From Asaia krungthepensis NRIC 0535 (GTDB lineage: Bacteria; Pseudomonadota; Alphaproteobacteria; Acetobacterales; Acetobacteraceae): a stretch of 64,000 nt of DNA. The position numbers and the translations under genes are program-made. Under the pieces are notes generated by a model. The model searched no databases. It was not told where the DNA came from and saw nothing but the letters and a program-made list of their open reading frames with translations. The stretch lies in contig NZ_BAPV01000057.1 of assembly GCF_025995175.1 (NCBI RefSeq), positions 62,001 through 126,000 on the forward strand, in the 5' to 3' direction. Of the stretch, positions 9,078 to 17,182 are shown one piece after another. Positions within the stretch are counted from its first letter, which is position 1. Every line of letters begins with the position of its first letter.

Positions 9078-9631
9078 GAGCGTGAACGCTCCCAGGCACT
9101 CAGCACGGTGTCGAGTGTGTCATGAATACCGCGATCCCCCTTGGTCAGAAGGGGCATCAGCAGGCGCATTTCACGCAGGAAGGTCACGGCAAAATCCGGG
9201 TCATGCCGGATGATGGAGCGCGCATTATCGAGCAGATCCGCCAGCTTGATCGTCTGCCCTTCGGCACTTGCTTGGGCAGAATGCGCCCGATCGAGCGCCT
9301 AGCGCATTGCGCGATTACCGTCTTCGGGGCGGCTGACATCGGTCAGCATCTCCACCAGAGCGCCAATATCCGGCCCGAAGTGATCGTCGATCTCAGCCTG
9401 CGTGACGGGCGTATCATCGACCACATCATGCAGCCAGGCGGCTGCCACGGCCTCGGGCCGCCCACCGGCTGTCGCCACGATCAGCGCGACCGCCTCTGGA
9501 TGGACGATGTAATCCCGACCGTCATATTTGCGTTTCTGCCCGATCGAGGCATGGGCTCGGGTCGCGAAGATCCTGGCGCGACGGACAAGGTCGTTCATGA
9601 GCTCTTCTCCCTTGTGCATCTCCCGCCCCAT
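9074..9631 (-). pseudogene. HD-domain phosphohydrolase gene interrupted by one amber codon
   Basis: The frame starts at 9631 and encodes a small HD-superfamily protein of the SpoT-like type. It carries HPEAVALIV, then AAWLHDVVDDTP as the HD pair, then HFGPDIGALVEMLTDVS. After 110 codons an in-frame TAG (9299-9301) interrupts it. The same frame then continues for 74 more codons, ALDRAHSAQASAEGQTIKLA through LLTKGDRGIHDTLDTVLSAW, and ends with a TGA overlapping the next gene. The unbroken family protein would be about 185 residues. A truncated product is possible, but the neighbouring gene is clearly dead. Suppression or a sequencing error cannot be excluded from the sequence. Confidence 0.8.
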
Positions 9632-9687
9632 ACCGGGTCGAACCCCAATATCCAGCCTGAGCGATGCGCCGCCTCAGAGCCCAGCGA

Positions 9688-11052
9688 TCAGCCTCTGGGG
9701 CTGAACCGGATCGTCCGTCCCAGGCTCAAACCTGCACCGAGCCAGGCAATGACCATGGCGCAGAGCAGACACAGTGTGGAGGCATGAAGACTGAACCGGA
9801 AGACACTTGCCACCAGCAAGGCGCCCAGCGTCTGCCCGCCCAGCCGGGCCACCGAGACGAGGCCACTCGCGCTACCCTCACGCCCGCGCGGAGCAGCCAG
9901 CATCATCACGCGGTTATTCGGCGGCTGGAACATGCCGAACCCAGATCCTGCGAGCCAGGTACGCCAGATGATATCGAAATTGCTGGCATCGCTTGGCAGT
10001 TGCCAGAGCAGGGCAAAGCCACACCCTGTCACAGCGAGGCCAAGACTTGAGAGCTGGGCCGCCGGGATCCGGTCTGTCCATCGACCGATCAGGAAAGACA
10101 TGCTGGCTACGCCAACTGCCCAGGGCGTGATCAGAAACCCCGTGACGGTAGCAGGGCGATGGAACACGGTCTCAAGCGTGAAGGGCATGGCGATGATAAA
10201 GAAATTCGAGGCTACGAACCCGGTCATCCCCACGATGAAGGCGATCAGAAACGACGGCACTCCCAGAAGATCGACCGGCACGACAGGTTCGCTCTTCCCA
10301 CGCTGATAGCGCAGCAAGGCCACCCAGCACCCTACCCCGATCCCGGACAGGGCGAGAGCGCTGAGCAACCCGCCATGTACCGCATCATCGACCCCGATGA
10401 CCGTGAAGGTGAAAGCCGCAATCGTGAGCGCAACGGCAGGAAGATCGACCGCCTTGTCCGAGCGCGGCGTGACGGGCAAAGCAATGCTGGCCAGCCCCAG
10501 GGCGGCCAGGCCGAGCGGCACATTGATCCAGAAAATCCAGGGCCAGTCGGCCACGGACATGACAAGCGACCCAACGGTCGGCCCCAGCGCCACCCCGGTG
10601 CCGATGATCAGCCCGTTCAGGGCCAGACCCTTCCCGAGCTCTGCCTTGGGATAGATGAAGCGTATGAGCGCGATGGCCACGCTCATGATGCTCGCCCCCC
10701 CCATGCCTTGCAGCGCGCGGGCAAGCGCCAACTCCAGCAGGGTATGCGATAACGCGCACAGAATGGATGCGACAAGAAAGATCGCGATCCCCAGACGACA
10801 CATCCGCGCAAAGCCGATCCGGGCCCCTATCGATGCCAGCGGCAACAGCATCGAAAGTGAGGCCAGCTGATAGGCGTTGATCACCCAGATGGATTGCGAC
10901 GAGGCAATATGCAGATCATGTGCGATGCTGGGCAGGGCGACATTGGCGACAGCGTAATCCAGCACCGAGAGCAGAACAGCGAGCGCCACGGCCAGCATCG
11001 CCTTGGCGCGCTCGGCTCCGTACAGTCCATCTGCCTGTGGTGCCGGGCTCAT
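9688..11052 (-). CDS. MFS transporter, DHA2-like (14 predicted membrane helices)
   Basis: This is an inner-membrane drug:proton antiporter-like carrier of 454 residues. The N-terminal half carries LSVLDYAVANVALPSIAHDL, the DHA2 motif around the first helix. ARALQGMGGASI and GLIIGTGVALGPTVGSLV (motif C region) follow, and WIFWINVPLG is typical of EmrB/QacA-type exporters. The hydrophobicity pattern fits about 14 helices. It starts three bases after the stop of the dienelactone-hydrolase-like gene, so the two form an operon. The substrate cannot be told from sequence. Confidence 0.88.
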   Translation of the reverse strand: MSPAPQADGLYGAERAKAMLAVALAVLLSVLDYAVANVALPSIAHDLHIASSQSIWVINAYQLASLSMLLPLASIGARIGFARMCRLGIAIFLVASILCALSHTLLELALARALQGMGGASIMSVAIALIRFIYPKAELGKGLALNGLIIGTGVALGPTVGSLVMSVADWPWIFWINVPLGLAALGLASIALPVTPRSDKAVDLPAVALTIAAFTFTVIGVDDAVHGGLLSALALSGIGVGCWVALLRYQRGKSEPVVPVDLLGVPSFLIAFIVGMTGFVASNFFIIAMPFTLETVFHRPATVTGFLITPWAVGVASMSFLIGRWTDRIPAAQLSSLGLAVTGCGFALLWQLPSDASNFDIIWRTWLAGSGFGMFQPPNNRVMMLAAPRGREGSASGLVSVARLGGQTLGALLVASVFRFSLHASTLCLLCAMVIAWLGAGLSLGRTIRFSPRG

Positions 11053-11055
11053 GGC

Positions 11056-11805
11056 TCAGCTCTGGGCGATGAAGACGCGCTGGAACAGCGTGTTGGTCCA
11101 GGTCATCCCGGCCAGGAACAGAGCAGCGTCGAAACGCGGAGCGCCGTCACGCAGGAACGCGTGCTGACCGTCTACCTCATGCCATTCCAGAGCGACCGCA
11201 GCTGCCTCCAGTGCATCACGTATCTGCTTGCGGCCTTCATAGGGAACATGCGGGTCATGGCGTCCCCAGACCATCATGAGTTCCCCCCTGATCTCGGCTG
11301 CGCGGGCCAACGTCCCATCGGCACGCTCACCACCCAGCGTTCCGGTATGCAGATCTGTCGCATAGAAACAGGCCGTCGCCTCGATGGCCGGATGCAGCGC
11401 CGCACGGAACGCCAGATGCCCGCCCAGACACACGCCAAACGCGCCGAACCGGCCGCTACAGGCGTCATGGCCCCTCAACCAGTCGATGAGGGCAATGTTG
11501 TCGCTGTCGAATTGCCCGATGGGTTTGGTGTATTTGAGGTCGTTGCCACGATCCGTGCCCGGCTTGTCATAGGCCAGCACACAGCCCGGTGCCTCGTACT
11601 CATGATAGACTTCCGGCACGGCCACCAGATAGCCCAGCCCGGCGATCATGGCCGCCAGACGCTCTATGGGTGCCGTGACCTGATAGATCTCGGAAAAAAG
11701 CAGCACTGCCGGGAAACGGCCGGCGCGCATCGGCCGGAAGAGATGGACCCGCATCGTCCCTGTTGGAGTGTCGATATCTGCTTTCTCGTCGCTGCGAATA
11801 AGCAT
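11056..11805 (-). CDS. Dienelactone hydrolase family protein
   Basis: This is a cytosolic alpha/beta hydrolase of 249 residues. The Cys-Asp-His triad of the dienelactone hydrolase family is intact: Cys126 in GVCLGGH, Asp184 in GRHDPHVP and His215 in VDGQHAF. The SEIY segment (Glu39) corresponds to the glutamate that orients the cysteine in characterised DLH. AGGAGAG precedes the ATG at 11805, which is therefore preferred over a longer in-frame start. The downstream MFS gene follows after three bases, suggesting hydrolysis coupled to export or efflux. Family members accept varied esters and lactones, so the real substrate is unknown. Confidence 0.85.
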   Translation of the reverse strand: MLIRSDEKADIDTPTGTMRVHLFRPMRAGRFPAVLLFSEIYQVTAPIERLAAMIAGLGYLVAVPEVYHEYEAPGCVLAYDKPGTDRGNDLKYTKPIGQFDSDNIALIDWLRGHDACSGRFGAFGVCLGGHLAFRAALHPAIEATACFYATDLHTGTLGGERADGTLARAAEIRGELMMVWGRHDPHVPYEGRKQIRDALEAAAVALEWHEVDGQHAFLRDGAPRFDAALFLAGMTWTNTLFQRVFIAQS

Positions 11806-12068
11806 GGGGGTCTCTCCTTCAACGGTCACAGAATCGGCCAGGCCGATCGCGCAGGGCTTTCGTGCATAGAGCCTCCGGGGCTGCGGCGCCATGGCCGCCG
11901 CAAGCGCCGACTCGCGTCACCCCCCACAGCGTCGGTTGGATCGATCCAGAAATCCCGGCGCGCAAAGCCAGCGAGGATGCGGGTTGTAAGAAACCTGCCC
12001 AATATGTGAACATCCCGACAGGGTTCGACACGTTGACAGAAACCCGTTTCGACCCCCGAGATCATGCC

Positions 12069-13409
12069 ATGTCTGCGCTTTTTGCCATCTCCCTTGCCTC
12101 CGCCGCGATCCTCGCGATCGTCGTCCTCATCGCCTATTTCAGGCTCAACCCGTTCATCGTGCTGTTCACGACGTCGCTCGCTCTCGCGCTCGCCGCCGGA
12201 ATGCCTGCCGACAAGGTGGTGAAATCCTTCGAGGAGGGCGCGGGCCATGTGCTCGGCCATGTCGGGACCGTGATCGCGCTCGGCACGATGCTGGGCAAGA
12301 TGCTGGCCGAATCAGGCGGTGCAGACCGGATCGCCCTGACGATTTCGAACCGCGCGGGCCGGTCGCGTGTGGACTGGGCCATGATGATCATCGGACTCCT
12401 GATCGGACTCCCGGTGTTTTTCGAGGTCGGGTTCGTGTTGCTGATCCCGCTGGCTTTCGTGCTGGCGGCGCGTACCGATATGCCGCTGCTACGCGTGGCC
12501 CTGCCCATGGGCGCAGCGCTTTCCGTCACCCATGCCATGATCCCGCCCCATCCGGCGACCCTGCTGGCCCTTTCGGCCTATCATGCCAATACCGGCCATA
12601 CGATCTTTCTGGGTATCCTGATCGGCACACCCATTGCGATCATCGCCGGACCGCTTTTCGCGCGGTTCATCGCACCGCGAGTTCCGCTGACAGAGGCCAA
12701 TCCACTGGCCGAACAATTCGTCAATCGCGAGCCACCCAAGAACATGCCGGGCTTCGCGATTACGGTCTTCACCATTCTTTCGCCCGTCGTGCTCATGCTG
12801 GTCGCCTCGGTAGCCGATCGCGTCTCGGCGCCCGGCACGACACTGAATACGGCGCTCCATTTCATCGGCAATACCGATATCGCCCTCGTTCTGGCTGTGA
12901 TCCTGTCCTTCTACGTGCTGGGTCTGGCGCGCGGTTTCTCCCGTGAGACGATCCTGCATTTCACCAATGAGTGCCTTGGTCCGACCGCACTGATCATGCT
13001 TCTGGTGGGAGCCGGCGGTGGTTTCGGCCGCGAACTGGTGGATAGCGGTGTATCCAAGGTGATCACCGACACAGCGCTGAACGCCAACGTCCCGATACTT
13101 GTGCTCGGCTGGCTGCTGGCCGTGATCGTGCGAGTGGCCTGTGGCTCGGCAACTGTTGCCATGAGCACGGCCTCGAGCATTGCCGGACCGATCCTCCTCA
13201 AGAGCCATGGCGTCTCGCCCGAACTCATGGTGCTCGTCACGGGTGCCGGTTCGGTCGCCTTCGGCCCCATGAATGATGCGGGCTTCTGGCAGATCAAGGA
13301 ATATCTGGGCCTGACCGTGCCCCAGACCATCAAGACCTGGTGCGTGATCGAAACCCTGATCGCCTTTTTGGGCCTCGGCTTCTGCCTGCTGGCCTCGCTG
13401 GTGATCTGA
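12069..13409 (+). CDS. gntP: Gluconate permease, GntP family
   Basis: This inner-membrane carrier of 446 residues belongs to the GntP gluconate:H+ symporter family. Visible family segments include GHVGTVIALGTMLGKMLAESGGA, MGAALSVTHAMIPPHPA and the C-terminal ACGSATVAMSTASSIAGP followed by MNDAGFWQIKEYLGL. About 12-14 hydrophobic helices are seen. The ATG at 12069 begins the hydrophobic protein directly, and the in-frame upstream extension lacks family features. It is divergent from the DLH–MFS operon and convergent with the LysR gene. Uptake of gluconate fits a sugar-acid-producing bacterium, but related sugar acids are possible substrates. Confidence 0.88.
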   Translation: MSALFAISLASAAILAIVVLIAYFRLNPFIVLFTTSLALALAAGMPADKVVKSFEEGAGHVLGHVGTVIALGTMLGKMLAESGGADRIALTISNRAGRSRVDWAMMIIGLLIGLPVFFEVGFVLLIPLAFVLAARTDMPLLRVALPMGAALSVTHAMIPPHPATLLALSAYHANTGHTIFLGILIGTPIAIIAGPLFARFIAPRVPLTEANPLAEQFVNREPPKNMPGFAITVFTILSPVVLMLVASVADRVSAPGTTLNTALHFIGNTDIALVLAVILSFYVLGLARGFSRETILHFTNECLGPTALIMLLVGAGGGFGRELVDSGVSKVITDTALNANVPILVLGWLLAVIVRVACGSATVAMSTASSIAGPILLKSHGVSPELMVLVTGAGSVAFGPMNDAGFWQIKEYLGLTVPQTIKTWCVIETLIAFLGLGFCLLASLVI

Positions 13410-13432
13410 CCGACGGCACGCTGCCAAGGCGC

Positions 13433-14416
13433 TCAGGTGCGCTCCTTCTGAGCGCTGACCTGTGAGAGATGCTCCCCCGGGGAGCCTCCCTCGAGGAGGC
13501 CTTCCTCCGGGAGGATCGAGCGGGTGAAATGCTCCAGGCAGGTTTTGCGCCAGGCCTCGCCAGCCGGTGAAAGCTGATGGTCCCGCCGCGTGGCCAGTGC
13601 CCAGTCAAAAGCCATGACGGGCGAGTGCAGATGCAGCGCCCTCACCCCCTCCATCCAGACGCCGCGACACAGGGCGGAAGGAATGATCCCGAGCCCCAGC
13701 CCCGACCGGACCATGGCCATGAGCAGATGGATATCCCCTGTACGCCCGACCACGCGCGGCTTCGCGCCATGCCCGGCATAGGCCTGCAGGATGAAACGGT
13801 TGATCTTGAAGTCCTCTCGAAGCAGCGCCACCCGCTCCTGGATGATTTCTGCCAAGGCACAGGAACGCCGATCTGCGAGGTCATGAGCGTCGGGCACCAC
13901 GAGGCAGAGATGGTCCCGCCCGAGAGGGTAGAAATGAAGCGTTTCCTCACCGCCTGGCACGATGAGTGCCGCGATTTCGGTCTGTCCTCCACGCAAGCGC
14001 GGCATCAGCTTTTCAGACGGTGACTCATCGATTTCGAGCATCACGCCGGGATACTCACGACAAAAACCCTCGATGATTGCAGGGAAGCATACCGAAGAAA
14101 GCGCCGGAGGTACGGTGACGCGCAAACGTCCCTCCAGGCCCTGACTGTCTCTGCCCATGATCTCGCGCAGGCTCACCTCTTCCCGCAAGGTGCGCTCGGC
14201 ATAACGCCTCAGGACTTCCCCCTTCTCGGTCAGGGCGATGGCTTTTCTGCCCCGGACGATCAGCTGAGCACCGAGCTTTGTCTCGAGGGACTGGACACTC
14301 TGGCTGACCGAGGGCTGGCTGACATGGAGTGCCTCGCTGGCTCTGACGAAGCCCCCCTGACAGACGACAGTCAGGAAATGGCTCAATTCGCGAAAGGTGA
14401 TCTGCGGAGGGATCAT
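13433..14416 (-). CDS. LysR-family transcriptional regulator
   Basis: This is a 327-residue LysR-type regulator. The N-terminal winged helix-turn-helix reads FVRASEALHVSQPSVSQSVQ, followed by LETKLGAQLIVRG. The C-terminal periplasmic-binding-like effector domain begins near GRLRVTVPP. It is divergent from the YitT-family gene, with a 97-bp gap holding a perfect 16-bp palindrome over its own start codon. The likely targets are therefore itself and the YitT gene. The effector is unknown; the domain resembles the CynR/CbbR group only in a general way. Confidence 0.9.
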   Translation of the reverse strand: MIPPQITFRELSHFLTVVCQGGFVRASEALHVSQPSVSQSVQSLETKLGAQLIVRGRKAIALTEKGEVLRRYAERTLREEVSLREIMGRDSQGLEGRLRVTVPPALSSVCFPAIIEGFCREYPGVMLEIDESPSEKLMPRLRGGQTEIAALIVPGGEETLHFYPLGRDHLCLVVPDAHDLADRRSCALAEIIQERVALLREDFKINRFILQAYAGHGAKPRVVGRTGDIHLLMAMVRSGLGLGIIPSALCRGVWMEGVRALHLHSPVMAFDWALATRRDHQLSPAGEAWRKTCLEHFTRSILPEEGLLEGGSPGEHLSQVSAQKERT

Positions 14417-14430
14417 AGGAATAATCCTAT
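14415..14430. promoter_or_regulatory. Candidate LysR-type operator (perfect palindrome)
   Basis: ATAGGAATAATCCTAT is a perfect 6-4-6 inverted repeat that overlaps the start codon of the LysR gene and faces the divergent YitT gene. LysR regulators typically bind dyad sequences in such divergent gaps and repress themselves. Direct binding is an inference from position and symmetry. Confidence 0.45.
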
Positions 14431-14513
14431 ATAGCCAATCTGAAGATCATATTATCTTATTGACTCAGGCAGGCGTAAAGCAGGCGCCTCCACGTAATTG
14501 CGAGTTCGCTCCC

Positions 14514-15152
14514 ATGGGCCCATCTGCCTCGACCGCCATATCGACGCCGCATACAGGCGGATTGCGCCATTCGCTCGCTGAGGATGTCTATGCCTTTCTG
14601 ATCGGATGCTCTCTGATCGTGATGGGCATCCTTTGTCTGCACAAGGCCGGGCTGGTGACGGGCGGGATGGCGGGGATCGCGCTTCTGCTGTCCTATGTCC
14701 TGCCGCTCTCGCCGGGTCTGCTCTTCACGCTCATCAACATTCCCTTCCTCGCATTCGCCCTGAAAGCCATGAGCCCGAATTTTGCGGTCAGGACCATGAT
14801 CGCGAGCATGGGCGTCACGGCGTTTGGCGGTTTGATGCCACGCGTCATCACGGTGTCGGAAATCAATCCGCTCTTCAGCGCCCTTTTTGCGGGCACCATC
14901 ATAGGGCTCGGTATATTGTGCCTTGCCCGCCATCAGGCCGGGGTCGGCGGTACGGGCATTGTCACGTTATGGCTGCAAAAATCGCGGGGCATCAACGCAG
15001 GGCGTGTGCAGATTGCGATCGACGTCGTCATCCTGACCGTCTCAGCGTTTTTCCTGCCCAAAGACAAGATCGTCCTGTCTCTAGTCAGTGCCGTTTCGAC
15101 GAGCGGTATCCTGATCGTCTATCACAGGCCGGGACGCTATATCGGGCATTGA
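14514..15152 (+). CDS. YitT-family membrane protein
   Basis: This is an integral membrane protein of 212 residues. HKAGLVTGGMAGIALLLSY and LLFTLINIPFLAFALKAM match the YitT_membrane domain, and about five or six hydrophobic segments are present. The C-terminal cytosolic DUF2179 domain found in many YitT proteins is absent, so this is the short form. The ATG at 14514 is chosen because the hydrophilic stretch upstream has no family match; no strong ribosome-binding site is seen. It is divergent from the LysR gene, which probably controls it. The function of the family is poorly defined. Confidence 0.78.
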   Translation: MGPSASTAISTPHTGGLRHSLAEDVYAFLIGCSLIVMGILCLHKAGLVTGGMAGIALLLSYVLPLSPGLLFTLINIPFLAFALKAMSPNFAVRTMIASMGVTAFGGLMPRVITVSEINPLFSALFAGTIIGLGILCLARHQAGVGGTGIVTLWLQKSRGINAGRVQIAIDVVILTVSAFFLPKDKIVLSLVSAVSTSGILIVYHRPGRYIGH

Positions 15153-15179
15153 GACACCCGATACGCGTTCATGACCCGG

Positions 15180-15776
15180 TCAGGGAGCGAGCGTGTCCAG
15201 AAAGTCCCGCGACGTCATGGGACGCGAAAACATGGGGTAGGTGTAGGCGATAGCGGCTTCATGCTGCGGCTGCGAGAGGCTGGCCGTGCAATCCGTCAGA
15301 GTGATCACGTCATAGCCCAGCTCGAAAGCCGTGCGCATGGTGGACTCCACACAGCAATCGGTTAGAAAACCGCTGAGCGCCACACGCGTGGTGCCGTTGT
15401 GACGCAGAATGAAATCCAGATTGGTGCTCGCGAAGCCGCAAAGTCCCCGCTTGCCGGCAATCACGACATCCTCGTCGTGCGGCGTCAATGCTTCGATGAT
15501 CTGCGCGCCCCATTCGCCCTTGCGGAACGCGGAAGTCGCCTTGACTCCGGCCAGGATGCCGTAGGGTTCGGCAGGGAGTTCGGGATAGCCCGGGGCAAAT
15601 TCGATCGGCACCCAGATGATCTTGACCCCTCTGGTACGCGCCTCGCGCACCAGAGCGATTGTATGCTCGAGCATGCCCGTACGGGCGATCTCGGCCTTCA
15701 CGCCGTCATGCAGCGCGCCGCCCTCGGAGACGAAATCATTCTGATATTCAATCAGCACAAGGGCAGTCTGGCTCAT
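15180..15776 (-). CDS. Cysteine hydrolase, isochorismatase superfamily
   Basis: This 198-residue hydrolase belongs to the isochorismatase/nicotinamidase superfamily. The catalytic lysine is Lys109 (AGKRGLCGF), and the nucleophile is expected at Cys142 in GFLTDCCVESTMRTA. The usual catalytic aspartate (D in the DxQNDF motif) is replaced by Glu10 in IEYQNDF. Several superfamily subgroups share this change, but activity should not be assumed. The ATG overlaps the stop of der (ATGA). It is thus the distal gene of the yfgM-like–bamB–der block, although it has no obvious functional link to it. Confidence 0.8.
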   Translation of the reverse strand: MSQTALVLIEYQNDFVSEGGALHDGVKAEIARTGMLEHTIALVREARTRGVKIIWVPIEFAPGYPELPAEPYGILAGVKATSAFRKGEWGAQIIEALTPHDEDVVIAGKRGLCGFASTNLDFILRHNGTTRVALSGFLTDCCVESTMRTAFELGYDVITLTDCTASLSQPQHEAAIAYTYPMFSRPMTSRDFLDTLAP

Positions 15777-17179
15777 GACTTGTTCTCCGCATAGGGGTTC
15801 TTGGTGCCCCTCAATTGCAAACGGATGGGAGTGCCGGGCAGGTGGAAGGTTTCGCGCAGCCCGTTCACCAGATAGCGTTTATACGCGTCAGGCAGCAGTT
15901 CCGCGCGCGTCCCGAACAGAATGAAGGTCGGCGGACGCGACTTGGCCTGCGTCATGTAGCGCAGCTTCAGGCGACGACCATCCACCAGTGGTGGCTGATG
16001 CCGCTCCAGTGCCGCCTCGAACCAGCGGTTCAGTTCGCCCGTGGTCACACGGCTGTTCCAGACCTCATGCGCACGACGCACGGCGGGGAGCAGCTTGTTC
16101 ACCCCCGCACCGGTCAGGGCCGAGAAGGTCACCACCGGAATCCCGCGCATCTGTGCAAGCGACGTCTCGATACGATCCGCGATCGCCTGGCGCGTTGCCG
16201 CACGATCTTCGACCGCGTCCCATTTGTTCAGGGCGAGCACGCAGGCGCGACCTTCGCGCTCGATCAGCCGGGCAATCTGCAGGTCCTGCTCGTGCACGCC
16301 AAGTGTGGCGTCGAGCGTGAGCACGACCACCTCGGCCATTTTGAGGGCCTCGATGGAGGCGGAGACCGACATACGCTCGAGATCCTGCTCGATGCGCGCC
16401 TTGCGACGCAAACCAGCCGTATCCACAAGCTGGATAGGGCCAGTTTCATCATGAAGCGACACAGCAATCGAATCACGCGTGAGCCCGGGTTCCGGCCCGG
16501 TGATCATGCGTTCCTCGCCAAGCAGGCAATTCAGAAGCGTCGATTTGCCGGCATTGGGTCGCCCCACAATAGCCAGACGCAACGGCCCAGCAGGGCGCTC
16601 CTCGATTTCCTCGCCATCCTCATCGAGCGGCTTGGCGCGCGAGCGGGGCTTCTCGCGTACGCGCTCTCCCTCGGGCAGACGGTCGGCAATCTCGCCCATG
16701 AGATGCGCGATACCCTCACCATGCTCTGCAGACAGCGCGAGTGGGGTACCGAGGCCAAGCGAATAGGCCTCGAGCACCTCGTTGCTCGCGGCTGCGCCCT
16801 CGGCCTTGTTGGCCAAAAGCAGCACCTTCTTGTTCTGCTTGCGCAGCCATGCAGCGAAATGCTTGTCAGCAGGGGTGACGCCCGCGCGGGCATCGATACA
16901 GAACAGGACCAGATCGGCCTGGGCCACCGCCGATTCCGATGAGGCGCGCATCCGGCCGAACAAGGTATCGGGCGCCGCCTCTTCAAGTCCGGCTGTATCG
17001 ATCAGGCGCACCTTGCGCCCGCGCAACAGGGCCTCTCCTTCCTTGCGATCGCGTGTGACGCCCGGCATGTCAGACACGATGGCCTGACGCCGCCCTACCA
17101 GCCGGTTGAAAAGAGTCGATTTACCGACATTGGGACGCCCGGCGATAACAACGAGCGGAAGAGTAGAAGAGTCAGTCAC
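15773..17179 (-). CDS. der: Ribosome biogenesis GTPase Der
   Basis: Der (EngA) is a double GTPase needed for 50S ribosomal subunit assembly. Two G domains are visible, with P-loops GRPNVGKST near residue 14 and GRPNAGKST near residue 207. Each is followed by DTAGL switch II motifs and NKxD motifs (ANKAEG, a degenerate first copy, and LNKWD, an intact second copy). The C-terminal KH-like domain ends in LRGTKNPY, the usual Der tail. At 468 residues the length is normal. The gene follows bamB after three bases, the order known from many proteobacteria. Confidence 0.95.
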   Translation of the reverse strand: MTDSSTLPLVVIAGRPNVGKSTLFNRLVGRRQAIVSDMPGVTRDRKEGEALLRGRKVRLIDTAGLEEAAPDTLFGRMRASSESAVAQADLVLFCIDARAGVTPADKHFAAWLRKQNKKVLLLANKAEGAAASNEVLEAYSLGLGTPLALSAEHGEGIAHLMGEIADRLPEGERVREKPRSRAKPLDEDGEEIEERPAGPLRLAIVGRPNAGKSTLLNCLLGEERMITGPEPGLTRDSIAVSLHDETGPIQLVDTAGLRRKARIEQDLERMSVSASIEALKMAEVVVLTLDATLGVHEQDLQIARLIEREGRACVLALNKWDAVEDRAATRQAIADRIETSLAQMRGIPVVTFSALTGAGVNKLLPAVRRAHEVWNSRVTTGELNRWFEAALERHQPPLVDGRRLKLRYMTQAKSRPPTFILFGTRAELLPDAYKRYLVNGLRETFHLPGTPIRLQLRGTKNPYAENKS

Positions 17180-17182
17180 GGA

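Noticed and set aside
8613-9125. A 170-codon plus-strand frame in the 8.6-9.1 kb region
   Set aside because: The minus strand there spells a nucleotidyltransferase once the stops and frameshift are allowed for. The plus-strand frame has no family resemblance.
12489-13427. A long minus-strand frame opposite gntP
   Set aside because: The translation is rich in His, Asp, Gln and Gly, typical of the complement of a membrane protein. The plus-strand GntP motifs are unambiguous.
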